The notes: a model not told the origin generated them from the letters alone. Positions 41,867-50,658 are shown, numbered from the stretch's first letter. The stretch is 60,131 nt of DNA from an uncultured bacterium (GCA_905479655.1 CAJQNK010000052.1:1-60131); one strand, 5' to 3'. Numbers and translations are program-made.

Positions 41867-42769
41867 GTGACTCCGGTCCTCTTCGAGCTGCCGCTGCCCG
41901 GCGGCGTCACCCTGCCGATCCCCGTCTACGGGGTGTTCCTGGCGCTGGGCTTCCTGCTGGCGACGACGCTGGCGGCCGGGAGAGCGAGGGGGCTCGGGGT
42001 CGAGCCGCTGAAGCTGTTCGACAGCGGCTTCCTGGCCGTGGTCTCGGGCCTCTTCGGCGCCCACCTGCTCGACCGGGTCGTCGTCGCCCTCGGACCCCGA
42101 GTCTCCTGGGGAGGCCCGGGAAGCCCCACCCTGGAGGCCTCGGCCTCGCTCCTCCGGCCGTGGGAGGGGGGGCTGGCCTACTACGGCGGACTGGCCGGGG
42201 GGGCCGTGGTGCTGATCGTGGCCGCCCGACGCAACGGGGTGGCGCCGCTGGCCCTGTTGGACCTGGTCGCCCCGGTGAGCGCCCTGGCCCTGGGCGTGAC
42301 GCGGGTGGGCTGCTTCCTGAACGGCTGCTGTTTCGGGCGCCCCTCGGCGCTGCCCTGGGCCGTCTCGTACCCGCCCGGGAGCCCGGCGCAGTTGCAGCAC
42401 GCCGCCCTCGGCTGGGTGGGCGTCGGGCAGGCGTCTCTGCCGGTGCACCCGAGCCAGCTCTACGAGGCGGTCGCCGGCCTGGTCCTGTTCGCTCTCCTCT
42501 GGGCCCGGTACCGGCGTCGACGCTTCGTGGGAGAGATCGTCTACTCGTTCCTGGCCGCCTACGCGGTCTGGCGCTTCGCCAGCCAGTTCCTGCGGGCGGA
42601 CGGTGTCGTTCGAGCCCCGGGGGCCTGGCTGCCCCTCGATCCCCACCAGCTCCTGAGCGTCGGCGTACTCCTGGTTGCGCTCGTCGGTCTGTGGGCCCGC
42701 GGTCGCCGCGCGGAGAACGGCCCGGCGCTCGCCGCTCGCCGCTCGCCGCTCGCTCCGGGTAGCCGGTAG
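41867..42769 (+). CDS. lgt: Prolipoprotein diacylglyceryl transferase
   Basis: 300 residues, seven predicted helices, GTG start. Family motifs are VYGVFLALGFLLA, the catalytic-loop YYGGLAGG, VTRVGCFLNGCCFGRP and HPSQLYEAV. It transfers diacylglycerol from phosphatidylglycerol to the lipobox cysteine of prolipoproteins at the inner membrane, and would mature the several lipoproteins in this window. The C-terminal tail (ALAARRSPLAPGSR) is encoded by four 7-bp CGCTCGC units and is probably non-essential. Confidence 0.95.
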   Translation: MTPVLFELPLPGGVTLPIPVYGVFLALGFLLATTLAAGRARGLGVEPLKLFDSGFLAVVSGLFGAHLLDRVVVALGPRVSWGGPGSPTLEASASLLRPWEGGLAYYGGLAGGAVVLIVAARRNGVAPLALLDLVAPVSALALGVTRVGCFLNGCCFGRPSALPWAVSYPPGSPAQLQHAALGWVGVGQASLPVHPSQLYEAVAGLVLFALLWARYRRRRFVGEIVYSFLAAYAVWRFASQFLRADGVVRAPGAWLPLDPHQLLSVGVLLVALVGLWARGRRAENGPALAARRSPLAPGSR

Positions 42770-42809
42770 GATCGCCGGACCGCAGATTCCGACCAGGAAG
42801 GAGGGGAGG

Positions 42810-43294
42810 ATGGATTGCCGGACCCTTTTGAAGTTGGTCGGGCCGCCGGCACCCGCTGGCCTGGACGCCGGGGCGGGGATCGAGCCGTTCGAGCTCGACG
42901 AGACGATCCTGCCCGAGCTCGCCGCCGGCCAGGCCGAGGGGCGTTGGTCGGCCCGGGAGCTCGCGGAGCTCTATCTCGGGCGAATCGAGGCCCTGGATCG
43001 TCGGGGACCCGAGTTGCGGGCCGTCCTGCAGGTCGCCGCGGACGCCATCGAGGCCGCCGGCGCCCTGGACGACGAGCGTCTTGCCGGCCGCGTGCGCGGC
43101 CCGCTCCACGGCGTCCCGGTGCTGCTCAAGGACAACATCGACACGGCCGGTCCGCTGCTGACCACGGCCGGCTCTCTGGCCCTGGCCGGTGCGCCCGCGC
43201 CCGGGGACGCCTTCCTGGCCGGGCGCCTGCGGCCTGCCGCCGCCACCGCCTGTCGGCCATCGTCGGCCCCACCGGCGGCCCGGCCTGGAAGACC
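42810..43294 (+). pseudogene. Amidase-signature enzyme with a large internal deletion
   Basis: The ATG after AGGAAGGAGG starts a good amidase N-terminus: LAELYLGRIEALD, LHGVPVLLKDNIDTAGPLLT (with the catalytic Lys) and GDAFLAGRLR, which ends at 43232. A few bases later and in another frame the sequence reads LSAIVGPTGGPAWKT (43250-43294), which belongs near the C-terminal third of GatA-like amidases. The middle, including the GGSSGG loop with the Ser-cisSer-Ser triad and some 250 residues, is missing. The gene cannot be active. After 43294 the sequence switches to an unrelated signal peptide. Confidence 0.7.
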
Positions 43295-43326
43295 GTACCC
43301 TCTCCCCGCCGACCCGAAGCCTCTGC

Positions 43327-43843
43327 GTGATCGCATCGATCGTGCTCCTGGCGCTTCCCGCATCCGTCCGGGCGGACCGGCGCCCCAGCCTGAGCCAGCA
43401 CCGACGGAGGGCTCGACGGGGGAGCCTACGACTTCGGCGACTCCGTGGCCCTGCGCGAGGACGGCTTCGTCTGGGTGACCGACCCCTCGAAGCCGCCCGA
43501 CGGCTCGGCCTATGTCTTCCGCCCGCGGATCGTCGACCCGGTCGCACAGATCAGCGGTACGTGCCCGGGGACGATTGAGGTCCGAACGGAGGATCTGACG
43601 CCGCGCGGCTTCGGCTCGCTCTACGCCTCGAGCCAGCCGGGAAACGCCATCCTCGACTCCGGACACTGCACCGGCACCGAGGTCGGGCTCGCCGCGCCGC
43701 TCCTGCTGCTCGGCGAGGGCAAGATCGACCCCGAGGGTGTCGACCTGACGACGCTGTCCGCGGACGCCTCCGACTGCGGCTACTACGTGCAGACCGTCGA
43801 CCTCACCTCGTGCGCGGTCTCGAACGTCGTGCAGGTCCCGTAG
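43327..43843 (+). pseudogene. Remnant of a secreted FG-GAP repeat protein
   Basis: A GTG at 43327 would start a signal peptide, MIASIVLLALPASVRAD. About 25 residues later the frame must shift to continue as GAYDFGDSVALREDGFVWVT and DPSKPPDGSAYVF, a single FG-GAP-like blade. The C-terminal 95 residues (from SGTCPGTIEVRTEDLTPRGF) have the pattern of a terminal beta domain with cysteine pairs common after such propellers, ending SNVVQVP. Most blades are missing. The 'PDGSAYV' blade motif is the same as in the remnant at 37.2-37.8 kb. Confidence 0.6.
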
Positions 43844-43863
43844 GCGGCCGGTCCCCCTGATGC

Positions 43864-43962
43864 GGCTCCCCGTGAACTGGCTGCCGTGGACTGGCTCCCC
43901 GTGAAGGGCTCCCCGTGAAGGGCTCCCCGTGAAGTGATCCCCGTGAAGTGATCCCCGTGACG
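43864..43962. repeat. Tandem array of seven 14-15 bp units
   Basis: The unit GGCTCCCCGTGAAG occurs exactly three times (43893-43934). It is flanked by variants GGCTCCCCGTGAACT and GGCTGCCGTGGACT before it and TGATCCCCGTGAAG and TGATCCCCGTGACG after it. There are no spacers, so it is not a CRISPR. It lies just upstream of a promoter and may be variable in copy number. Confidence 0.8.
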
Positions 43963-43999
43963 CGGGCCACATTGGTGGTCACCGGGGCGTCGCGGCGGG

Positions 44000-44028
44000 T
44001 TCGAGGACGGGCCGGGAAGTGCTATACT
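44000..44028 (+). promoter_or_regulatory. Promoter for the small secreted protein
   Basis: TATACT (44023-44028) is a near-perfect -10 box. A poor -35 (TTCGAG, 44000-44005) lies 17 bp upstream. The ATG at 44059 has TTGGAG as Shine-Dalgarno. Confidence 0.5.
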
Positions 44029-44058
44029 CCCCGGGTCCAGTCCCTTGGAGACCCCACT

Positions 44059-44613
44059 ATGCTTCGACGCAACGCTCCGGCCCCGCTCCTGTTCGTGCCC
44101 GTGCTCGTGCTCGTGCTCCTGGCGCTTCTCGCGCCGCCGGCATCCGCCGAGCTCTACACCGTCTCGCTCAACAACGGCGCGAGCTTCGACACGCTCTACC
44201 GGCCGGAGGTCGCCTCCTGGGACGAGGGGATGATGATGATCCTCACCGACGTCGGCAACTGGATCGCCATCTCCCGGGACGAGGTCGCTTCGATCACCGA
44301 GGAGTCGGAGGTCCGGGGCTTCGGCGTCGTGATCAGCACGAACACCATCGCCCTGGGCTGGGCTCCCAACGACGCTCCCCTTCCGGGGGAGGAGGTGGGT
44401 CTGGATCCGCAGGAGCGTCTGCTGAACCTGCTGGAGCGTCAGTCGGCGCCGCGCGAGAACTACACCGTTCCGCAGTTCGCCGAGCCGTCGGCCTCCGGAG
44501 GCATCCCGATCTGGATGAGCAACACCAACACCCCGCCGTTGGGTGGCGGCGCGAGCTCGCGGGGCCTTTCGGCCGGCGAGCCGCCGCAGAGTGACAGGCC
44601 ACCTCAGAGATGA
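44059..44613 (+). CDS. Small secreted protein of unknown function
   Basis: 184 residues. A strong signal peptide (LLFVPVLVLVLLALLAPPAS) ends near ASAEL. The mature N-terminal part reads YTVSLNNGASFDTLYRPEVA, then TDVGNWIAISRDEVASI and GFGVVISTNTIALGW, a compact beta domain of about 85 residues that recurs in secreted proteins of related bacteria as far as I recall. A flexible Pro/Ser/Gly-rich tail follows. No catalytic motif is visible. Confidence 0.65.
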   Translation: MLRRNAPAPLLFVPVLVLVLLALLAPPASAELYTVSLNNGASFDTLYRPEVASWDEGMMMILTDVGNWIAISRDEVASITEESEVRGFGVVISTNTIALGWAPNDAPLPGEEVGLDPQERLLNLLERQSAPRENYTVPQFAEPSASGGIPIWMSNTNTPPLGGGASSRGLSAGEPPQSDRPPQR

Positions 44614-44706
44614 CACCCCCGGGCCCGGCGTGAGATGCGCGGGCCCGGAGTTTCGTAGAGGCCGGCGGCCATCGTGGCCGACCGGCTCTGTTCGTTGACA
44701 ACCGAG
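44614..44706. other. Leader region before the riboswitch
   Basis: It contains TTGACA at 44695-44700, a perfect -35 hexamer, but no convincing -10 box at 16-18 bp. The real btu promoter may lie elsewhere in this stretch. Confidence 0.3.
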
Positions 44707-44932
44707 ACCTGCGGTGCCGGACGACGAGAGAGCGTCGTCCGGCCGACCCCCGACGGGCGGCGAGCCCCCGGGGTCAAGAGGGAAGCCGGTGCAAGGCCGG
44801 CGCGGTCCCCGCCACTGTGACCGAGGACGAAACCGGAGTGCCACTGCGCGCCCGATCGGCGACGAGCTGGTCGAACGCGTGGGAAGGTCCGGGAGTAGGA
44901 AGATCCGGGAGCCAGGAGACCTGCCGTAGCGT
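44707..44932 (+). ncRNA. Cobalamin (B12) riboswitch
   Basis: The conserved core is clear: AAGAGGGAAGCCGGTG near 44775, CGGTCCCCGCCACTGTGA just after, and the 3' box GAGCCAGGAGACCTGCC at about 44909-44926. A 9-bp stem, CCGGACGAC/GTCGTCCGG, with a GAGAGAGC loop lies at 44717-44742 in the 5' part. It precedes btuB, so cobalamin binding should switch off the uptake operon. Boundaries are approximate. Confidence 0.93.
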
Positions 44933-45056
44933 CGACGCCCGTTCCGGGCGCCCGAGACCCTGTCGACTCCGTGTCGATCCGGGGTGTCGGCGTCTGGGCG
45001 CCGTCCCCCGGGTCGAGGGGATGTGGGCCGGCGCCGCGCGCGCCCGCCTCCCCATC

Positions 45057-45085
45057 CTGCCGGGACGACTGGGGTGTCCCAGCAG
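45057..45085 (+). promoter_or_regulatory. Hairpin next to the btuB Shine-Dalgarno (expression platform candidate)
   Basis: CTGC-c-GGGAC (45057-45066) pairs with GTCCC-a-GCAG (45076-45085) around a 9-nt loop and one mismatch. The Shine-Dalgarno AGAGGAGAG starts right after it. Such a stem could mask the ribosome site or be the alternative partner of the riboswitch. Confidence 0.45.
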
Positions 45086-45098
45086 AGAGGAGAGCTTC

Positions 45099-46964
45099 AT
45101 GGTGCGCGCACTGTTGCTCGCCGCCGGGTTGGCCGGGGTTGCCTTCCCGTGCGGGTCCCAAGTTCCCAGTACTTCGGCTCAGCCGAGCCCGTCCCAGAGT
45201 CAGAAGCCGCAGGCCCACTACGAGGACGCGGTGGTCGTGACCGCCTCCGCGCAGCCCGCGGAGACGCGGGAGCTGCCGGTGACGGTCGACCACGTCGATG
45301 CCCGGGAGATCGAGGCGCGGCAGATCACCAGTGTCGCGGAGGCCCTCGAGGCGCTGCCGGGTCTCGCGGTGGTGCGCTCGGGTTCGCCGGGCCAGCAGGC
45401 GTCACTCTTCGTCCGCGGCGCGGAGTCGGATCAGACCCTCGTCCTGTGGAACGGCGTGGAGCTCAACGACCCGTACTTCGGCGGCTTCAACTGGGCGTTC
45501 CTCCCCACCGAGGGCGTGGAGCGGGTCGAGGTCGTGCGCGGCCCGTCGAGCGCGCTCTACGGCAGCGAGGCCGTCGGGGGGGTCGTCCAGGTGATCACGG
45601 GTTCGGACGACTCGGTCCGGCTCACCGTCGAGGCCGGAGAGAACGCCTACCGTCGGGGTAGCGCCAAGGGCGGCACCCGCCTCGGCGGGGTGCACCTCGA
45701 TCTCGCCGGGCACGCACGGCGTGGCGACGGTGAGCTCGACAACTCCTTCTTCGACGGCGAGGAGATCGTGGCGCGCCTCGACGGCTCACGGGAGCGTTGG
45801 GGGGGCGGACTGCTGGTACGGGCCAACGACTCCGAGACCGGCATCCCGCTCTCCGGCGGCCAGCCGACCCCCAACCGGACGGTGGCGTGGCGGGAGAGTC
45901 AGGTAGCCGTCCCCCTCCGCGCCCAGCCGAGCGCGGACTGGAGTCTCGACGGGCAGCTCTCGCGGGTGGATCTCGAGAGCGTCTTCCGTGACCCGGACGA
46001 CCCGTTCGGCTTCACCGACAGCGCGACGGACTCGCTCGCCGAGCGCGCCAGCCTCGTGGCCACCTGGTCGCCGCCGGAGCGGACCTCGGGCGACAGCCTC
46101 TGGCTGGCCGTGGGGAGCGAGGCGGAGCGTCTCGAGGTCACCTCGGGAAGCAACTTCGGCACCGACCTCGACGGTGTGCGGCAGGAGACCTGGGCGGGGT
46201 TCGCCCAGCTGCAGCTCCGCTGGCGCGGCCTGACCGTCGATCTCGGAGGCCGGCACGACAGCAACGACGTCTACGGAGAGCAGTGGAGCCCGCGTCTGGG
46301 CCTCTCCTGGGCCTTCGGCGAACGCTCCCGGGTCCGGGCCTCCTACGGCGAGGGCTTCCGGGCCCCGTCCCTCGGCGAGCTGTTCTTCCCGTTCTCGGGA
46401 AACCCGGACCTGCGGCCCGAGAGGAGCGAGAGCCTCGAGCTGGGGATCGAGCACCGGCGCGGGCGTTGGCTGTTGTCCGCCGTGGCGTTCGACACCCGCC
46501 AGCGGGACCTCATCGACTTCGACTTCGTGGAGTTCCGCAACGTCAACATCGGCGAGGCGGAGAGCCGGGGCCTGGAGCTGTCCGCCGTGGCGGAAGGGGT
46601 TCGCTGGTCCGGCCGATTCGACCTCACCCTGCTGGCGGCCGAGGACGCGACGACGGGGCAGCCCCTGCTGCGACGTCCGGACGAGTCGGCCAGCCTGGCC
46701 CTGGGGTGGCGGCCCGGCCGTCTCGGTCTCCACCTCTTCGCGCGCTGGGTGGGCGAGCGGCCCGACGTCGACCCGGTGACCTTCGAGCGGGCGGCCAACC
46801 CCTCGTTCACCACCGTCGACCTGGCCGCCCGCTGGAGTCTCGGCGACCGCTGGGCTCCCTACGCCCGCCTCGAGAACCTCTTCGACGAGAGCTACCAGGA
46901 GGCCCTGGGCTTCCCGGCCCTGGGTCGCACGGCGATCGTCGGCCTGGCCTTCGACCTCCGATGA
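45099..46964 (+). CDS. btuB: TonB-dependent vitamin B12 receptor
   Basis: 621 residues; ATG 5 nt after GAGGAGAG. A signal peptide covers about 25 residues; a TonB-box-like EDAVVVTAS follows at the mature N-terminus. The plug has ITSVAEALEALPGLAVVRSG and VEVVRGPSSALYGSEAVGGV with the GxxSALYG pattern. The barrel ends LGRTAIVGLAFDLR, in place of the usual terminal Phe/Trp. It imports cobalamin across the outer membrane. The riboswitch upstream and the btuFDC genes downstream make the substrate assignment firm. Its stop overlaps btuF (ATGA). Confidence 0.92.
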   Translation: MVRALLLAAGLAGVAFPCGSQVPSTSAQPSPSQSQKPQAHYEDAVVVTASAQPAETRELPVTVDHVDAREIEARQITSVAEALEALPGLAVVRSGSPGQQASLFVRGAESDQTLVLWNGVELNDPYFGGFNWAFLPTEGVERVEVVRGPSSALYGSEAVGGVVQVITGSDDSVRLTVEAGENAYRRGSAKGGTRLGGVHLDLAGHARRGDGELDNSFFDGEEIVARLDGSRERWGGGLLVRANDSETGIPLSGGQPTPNRTVAWRESQVAVPLRAQPSADWSLDGQLSRVDLESVFRDPDDPFGFTDSATDSLAERASLVATWSPPERTSGDSLWLAVGSEAERLEVTSGSNFGTDLDGVRQETWAGFAQLQLRWRGLTVDLGGRHDSNDVYGEQWSPRLGLSWAFGERSRVRASYGEGFRAPSLGELFFPFSGNPDLRPERSESLELGIEHRRGRWLLSAVAFDTRQRDLIDFDFVEFRNVNIGEAESRGLELSAVAEGVRWSGRFDLTLLAAEDATTGQPLLRRPDESASLALGWRPGRLGLHLFARWVGERPDVDPVTFERAANPSFTTVDLAARWSLGDRWAPYARLENLFDESYQEALGFPALGRTAIVGLAFDLR

Positions 46965-47884
46965 GCGCACCGCGATCTGGCCCTCCGGCCCGCGGTCGGG
47001 CGCTCGCCCGGGCGGCGGCCGCGGTCCTCGTCGCGCTCATCGGCGTGGGTGGGGGGCCGTCGTCGGCAGCCCAGGGGGGCGAGGCGGGGCCGTCGGCCGC
47101 CGCCCCCGGATGCCGGAGAGTCGTGACCCTGGCGCCCAACGTCGTCGAGGTCGTCTTCGAGCTCGGTCTCGGGGAACGGGTGGTCGGCGTGGGCGAGCAC
47201 ACGAGCTGGCCGCCGGAAGCCGCGGAGCTGCCCCGACTGGGGGGCCTCTACGACCCGCGCCTCGAGACGATCGTCGCCCTGGATCCGGATCTCGCGGTGC
47301 TGCTGCCCAGCCAGGCCGAGCTGGCCGGCTCGTTGACCCGCCTGGAGATCCCGGTCCTCACCGTGCCCCACGAGACCCTGGAGGATCTCGAGGTCGCCAT
47401 CCGCCGGATCGCCGACCGGTGTGGCGTGGAGGCCGCCGGCGAGGAGCTGATCGCCGATCTGCGATCGGGGTTGGCCCCCCGCGAGGAGCCGCTCGACCTG
47501 GACGTGCTGGTGGTCGTCGGCCGCACCTCGGGCCGGATCCGGGAGGTGTACGCCGCGGGCGAGGGCACCTTCCTGGGGGAGCTCGTTGCTCGCCTCGGAT
47601 TGACCAACGTGGCGGGTCCGCAGCCCTACCCCAGTCTCGGGCCGGAGTCGATCGTCGCGGCCCGACCGGAGGTGATCGTCGACCTGATGCCGCAGGCTCT
47701 GGACGCCGCGCACTCCGCGGCCCTGGCCGTCGACTGGCGCCAGCTGGGGTCGCTGCCGGCGGTGGAGTCGGGTTGTCTCGTCGCCCTCGGGGGGGACCAC
47801 ACCCTGATCCCGGGTCCCCGGCTGCCCCGTCTCTATCGAGAGCTCGAGACCGCGATCGACGCTTGCGCCGGGGAGGAGCCGTGA
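46961..47884 (+). CDS. btuF: Cobalamin ABC transporter substrate-binding protein
   Basis: 307 residues. A hydrophobic segment at about 14-40 serves as signal peptide. The helical-backbone binding-protein fold is shown by RRVVTLAPNVVEVVFELGLG, GLYDPRLETIVALDPDLAVL and RLGLTNVAGPQPYPSLGPE. It binds cobalamin in the periplasm and delivers it to BtuCD. The ATG overlaps the btuB stop and the stop overlaps the btuD start. Confidence 0.88.
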   Translation: MSAPRSGPPARGRALARAAAAVLVALIGVGGGPSSAAQGGEAGPSAAAPGCRRVVTLAPNVVEVVFELGLGERVVGVGEHTSWPPEAAELPRLGGLYDPRLETIVALDPDLAVLLPSQAELAGSLTRLEIPVLTVPHETLEDLEVAIRRIADRCGVEAAGEELIADLRSGLAPREEPLDLDVLVVVGRTSGRIREVYAAGEGTFLGELVARLGLTNVAGPQPYPSLGPESIVAARPEVIVDLMPQALDAAHSAALAVDWRQLGSLPAVESGCLVALGGDHTLIPGPRLPRLYRELETAIDACAGEEP

Positions 47885-48726
47885 CGCCCCGGACCCCCAT
47901 GACCTCCGGAGCCCGATCGACGTCCGGGTCCCCGGCGACCTCCGGGGCGAGCGTGGCGGAGCTGACGGCGGTCGAGTGGTCCGCCGCCGGCGCGCGGGTG
48001 CTCGGCCCGATCGACCTGCGAGTGAGGGCGGGCGAGTGCCTCATGGTCGTCGGACCGAACGGGGCCGGCAAGACGACCCTGTTGCGGCTGCTGGCCGGGG
48101 TCCTCGACCCGAGCCGGGGCTCGGTGCTCTGGGGCGGACGGGAGATGCGGCAGTTGGGCCGCCGGGCGCTCGCCCGCAGGATCGCCTACGTGCCCCAGGT
48201 GCGCCCGGCGCGGGTCCCGCTGACGGTGGGCGAGCTCGTCCTCCAGGGTCGCTACCCGCACTTCCGCCGTTTCCAGGTGGGGCCGGCTGCCGAGGACCTG
48301 GCCGCCGTCGAGCGGGCCCTCGACCGGGTCGGGATCGGGCGCCTGCGGGATCGGCCGTTGGACGAGCTCTCCGGCGGGGAGCGCCAGGCGGCCTGGATCG
48401 CCGCCGCCCTGGCGCAGGAGGCCGAGATCCTGGTCCTCGACGAGCCGACGACCCATCTCGATCCGCGTCACCAGCGGGAGGTGGTGAACCTCGTCGGCCG
48501 GCTGCGTCACGACTCCTCGGGGACGGTGGTGGCGGCGACTCACGACCTCAACTTCGCCTACCATCTGGCCGACCGGATCGTGGCTCTGGCGGACGGCCGG
48601 ATCCTCGCCTGCGAGGGACCGGAGGAGTTCGTCTCCCGCGGTCGCGCCACCGAGCTCTTCGGGGCGCCCTTCGAGGTGGTCCGAGGGGGGGCGCGGCCGG
48701 TGACGGTCCTGGAGCTCGGTTCTTGA
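47881..48726 (+). CDS. btuD: Cobalamin ABC transporter ATP-binding protein
   Basis: 281 residues from a GTG overlapping the btuF stop (GTGA). Walker A is VGPNGAGKTTLL, the Q-loop is AYVPQV, the signature is LSGGERQ, Walker B is ILVLDEPTTHLD and the switch His is in AATHDL. About 30 Thr/Ser/Pro-rich residues precede the ABC domain; an internal start such as the ATG of MTSGARS is possible. It powers BtuC. Confidence 0.92.
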   Translation: MTPRTPMTSGARSTSGSPATSGASVAELTAVEWSAAGARVLGPIDLRVRAGECLMVVGPNGAGKTTLLRLLAGVLDPSRGSVLWGGREMRQLGRRALARRIAYVPQVRPARVPLTVGELVLQGRYPHFRRFQVGPAAEDLAAVERALDRVGIGRLRDRPLDELSGGERQAAWIAAALAQEAEILVLDEPTTHLDPRHQREVVNLVGRLRHDSSGTVVAATHDLNFAYHLADRIVALADGRILACEGPEEFVSRGRATELFGAPFEVVRGGARPVTVLELGS

Positions 48727-49757
48727 GGCACGGGGGCGCCGCCGGCGGCGCCGGGTTCGTCGGGCGCACGGCGGCCAGGTCCCTCGTCGGCGCCTTCGTC
48801 GCGCTCGTCGCCGTGACCCTGGTCGTCGCGGTGGTCGCCTTGCTGGTCGGAGAGGAGTCCGTGTCGTTGAGCGACAGCCTCGTCGAGGGGAGTCGCGACG
48901 CGGTCATCCTGTGGCGTCTGCGTCTGCCCCGGGTTCTCCTCGGCCTGTTGGCCGGCGGTGCCCTGGCGGTCTCGGGCCTCTCCTTCCAGACCGTCTTCCG
49001 CAACCCCCTGGCCGAGCCGTACACCCTCGGCGTCGCCAGCGGCGCGGCCCTGGGGGCGTCCTTCGTGATCGTCCTGGGTGGCGGGTTCGCGGTCGGCCTG
49101 CCCTGGATCTCGCTGGCCGCCTTCGCCGGCGCCCTGGCGATCGGCGGCGTCATCGTGGGGCTCTCCGCCAGTCGTCGCGGGGTGCGCAGCGAGACCCTGC
49201 TGCTGGCCGGCATCGCCCTCTCGATCACCTGCTCCGCGATGATCCTGCTGCTGCAGAGCCAGGGCACGATGGACCAGCGCAGCCACATCGTCCAGTGGAT
49301 GATGGGAAGTCTGGCGGTCGTGGGCTACCGGGAGGTCGGCTGGCTCGCGCTCTGGACCGCCCTGGGCTCCGCCGTCCTGGTCGGCCACCGCTGGGAGCTC
49401 GACGTCCTGCTGACCGGCGAGGAGGTGGCCGCGGGCCGGGGCGTCGACCTGCGCCGGGTGCGCGTCGGAGTCCTGGCCGCCGTCTCCGCGATGGTCGGGG
49501 CCCTGGTCGCCGTCACCGGCCCCATCGGATTCGTCGGCCTGATCGTGCCCCACATCCTGCGTCGGCTGGTGGGGCCGGGCCACCTCGTCCTGACGCCGGC
49601 CTGTCTGCTGGGAGGCGGTGCCTTCCTCGTGTTCTGCGATCTCGTGGCCCGCACCCTGCCCCGGGGCATGGACCTGCCGGTCGGAGTCGTGACGGCCCTG
49701 GTGGGGGGTGTCTTCTTCCTGTGGCTTCTGCTGGGAAGGGGGGGCGCCGGGCGCTAG
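48723..49757 (+). CDS. btuC: Cobalamin ABC transporter permease
   Basis: 344 residues, about ten helices of the FecCD/BtuC family, from a TTG overlapping the btuD stop (TTGA). LRLPRVLLGLLAGGALAVSG, FRNPLAEPYTLGVASGA, MGSLAVVGYREV and GPIGFVGLIVPHILRRLVGP are diagnostic. Two copies form the pore that BtuD drives. It closes the operon; a stretch of 121 bp follows before the next gene. Confidence 0.9.
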   Translation: MRHGGAAGGAGFVGRTAARSLVGAFVALVAVTLVVAVVALLVGEESVSLSDSLVEGSRDAVILWRLRLPRVLLGLLAGGALAVSGLSFQTVFRNPLAEPYTLGVASGAALGASFVIVLGGGFAVGLPWISLAAFAGALAIGGVIVGLSASRRGVRSETLLLAGIALSITCSAMILLLQSQGTMDQRSHIVQWMMGSLAVVGYREVGWLALWTALGSAVLVGHRWELDVLLTGEEVAAGRGVDLRRVRVGVLAAVSAMVGALVAVTGPIGFVGLIVPHILRRLVGPGHLVLTPACLLGGGAFLVFCDLVARTLPRGMDLPVGVVTALVGGVFFLWLLLGRGGAGR

Positions 49758-49878
49758 GAGCGCGCGGGATGGGCGAGATAGGTTTCGTGGCTGGCGCCGC
49801 CGGGCTCGGGGCGACACAATTCAGCACGAACTGCGACCCACGACCCCCACGAACCCCACGAACCGAGAGTCTGTGATC

Positions 49879-50658
49879 ATGCTCCTCTACCGCCTCCCCC
49901 CCGACGGGCGCTTCGCAGCCGACGCCGGCGACGGCCTGCGGCGGCTCCTCGACGATCCCTTCTCCACGGCGCCGGAGACCTGGCGGCTGGGCGAGCCGGA
50001 GGGGGTGCCCGAGCGGCCCCTCGCTCCGGTGTGTCCGCCGAAGATCGTGGGCATCGGCCGCAACTACCGGGCCCACGCCGAGGAGCTGGGCAACCCCGTG
50101 CCGCCGGCACCGGTGATCTTCCTCAAGGCGCCGACCTCCGTGCTGGGCCCCGGGGAGGCCATCCTCCTGCCGCCGGAGAGCGAGCGGGTGGAGCACGAGG
50201 CCGAGATCGCCCTCGTGGTGGGCCGACGCCTGCGGCGCGCCAGCCCGGACGAGGCGCGGCGAGGGCTCCTGGGCGTGACCTGCTCCTGCGACGTGACGGC
50301 GCGGGACATCCAGCGCAGCGAGCCGACCTTCGCGCGGGCCAAGTCCTTCGACACCTTCTGCCCGTTGGGGCCCGCGATCCGCACCGACGTCGATCCGGAG
50401 CGGCTCGAGGTGATCGGCCGGGTGTCCGGGGAGGAGAGGCAGCGAGGATCGGCCTCTTGGATGCTCTGGGGACCGATCGAGCTCCTCGTGTACGCTAGCC
50501 ACTCCATGACCCTCGAGCCCGGCGACGTCCTTCTCTCCGGCACGCCCGCCGGGGTGGGCCCGCTGGTCGACGGCGACCTGATGGAGGTGGAGATCCCGGG
50601 GGTCGGGGTGCTGGCCAACCCGGTGCGCCGGCTGCAGGCCGAGGAGGGGCACGGATGA
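49879..50658 (+). CDS. Fumarylacetoacetate hydrolase family protein
   Basis: 259 residues from the ATG at 49879; a GTG 6 nt earlier is possible and neither has a strong Shine-Dalgarno. The FAH fold is clear: IVGIGRNYRAHAEELG, FLKAPTSVLGPGEAI, the metal-binding VEHEAEIALVVGRRL, CSCDVTARDIQ, RAKSFDTFCPLGP and LLSGTPAGVGPL. Members are Mg2+-dependent hydrolases, decarboxylases or isomerases of acylpyruvates and 2-oxo acids. The exact substrate cannot be read. Confidence 0.88.
   Translation: MLLYRLPPDGRFAADAGDGLRRLLDDPFSTAPETWRLGEPEGVPERPLAPVCPPKIVGIGRNYRAHAEELGNPVPPAPVIFLKAPTSVLGPGEAILLPPESERVEHEAEIALVVGRRLRRASPDEARRGLLGVTCSCDVTARDIQRSEPTFARAKSFDTFCPLGPAIRTDVDPERLEVIGRVSGEERQRGSASWMLWGPIELLVYASHSMTLEPGDVLLSGTPAGVGPLVDGDLMEVEIPGVGVLANPVRRLQAEEGHG

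Noticed and set aside
42719..42757. The CGCTCGC repeats at the end of lgt as an attachment site or regulatory repeat
   Set aside because: They are 7-bp low-complexity units inside the coding tail of lgt and match its codon composition.
43864..43962. Tandem repeats as a CRISPR array
   Set aside because: Units are only 14-15 bp, directly adjacent with no unique spacers, and no cas gene is present.
44695..44723. TTGACA upstream of the riboswitch as a full promoter
   Set aside because: No acceptable -10 hexamer occurs at 16-18 bp spacing, so only the -35-like box is noted.
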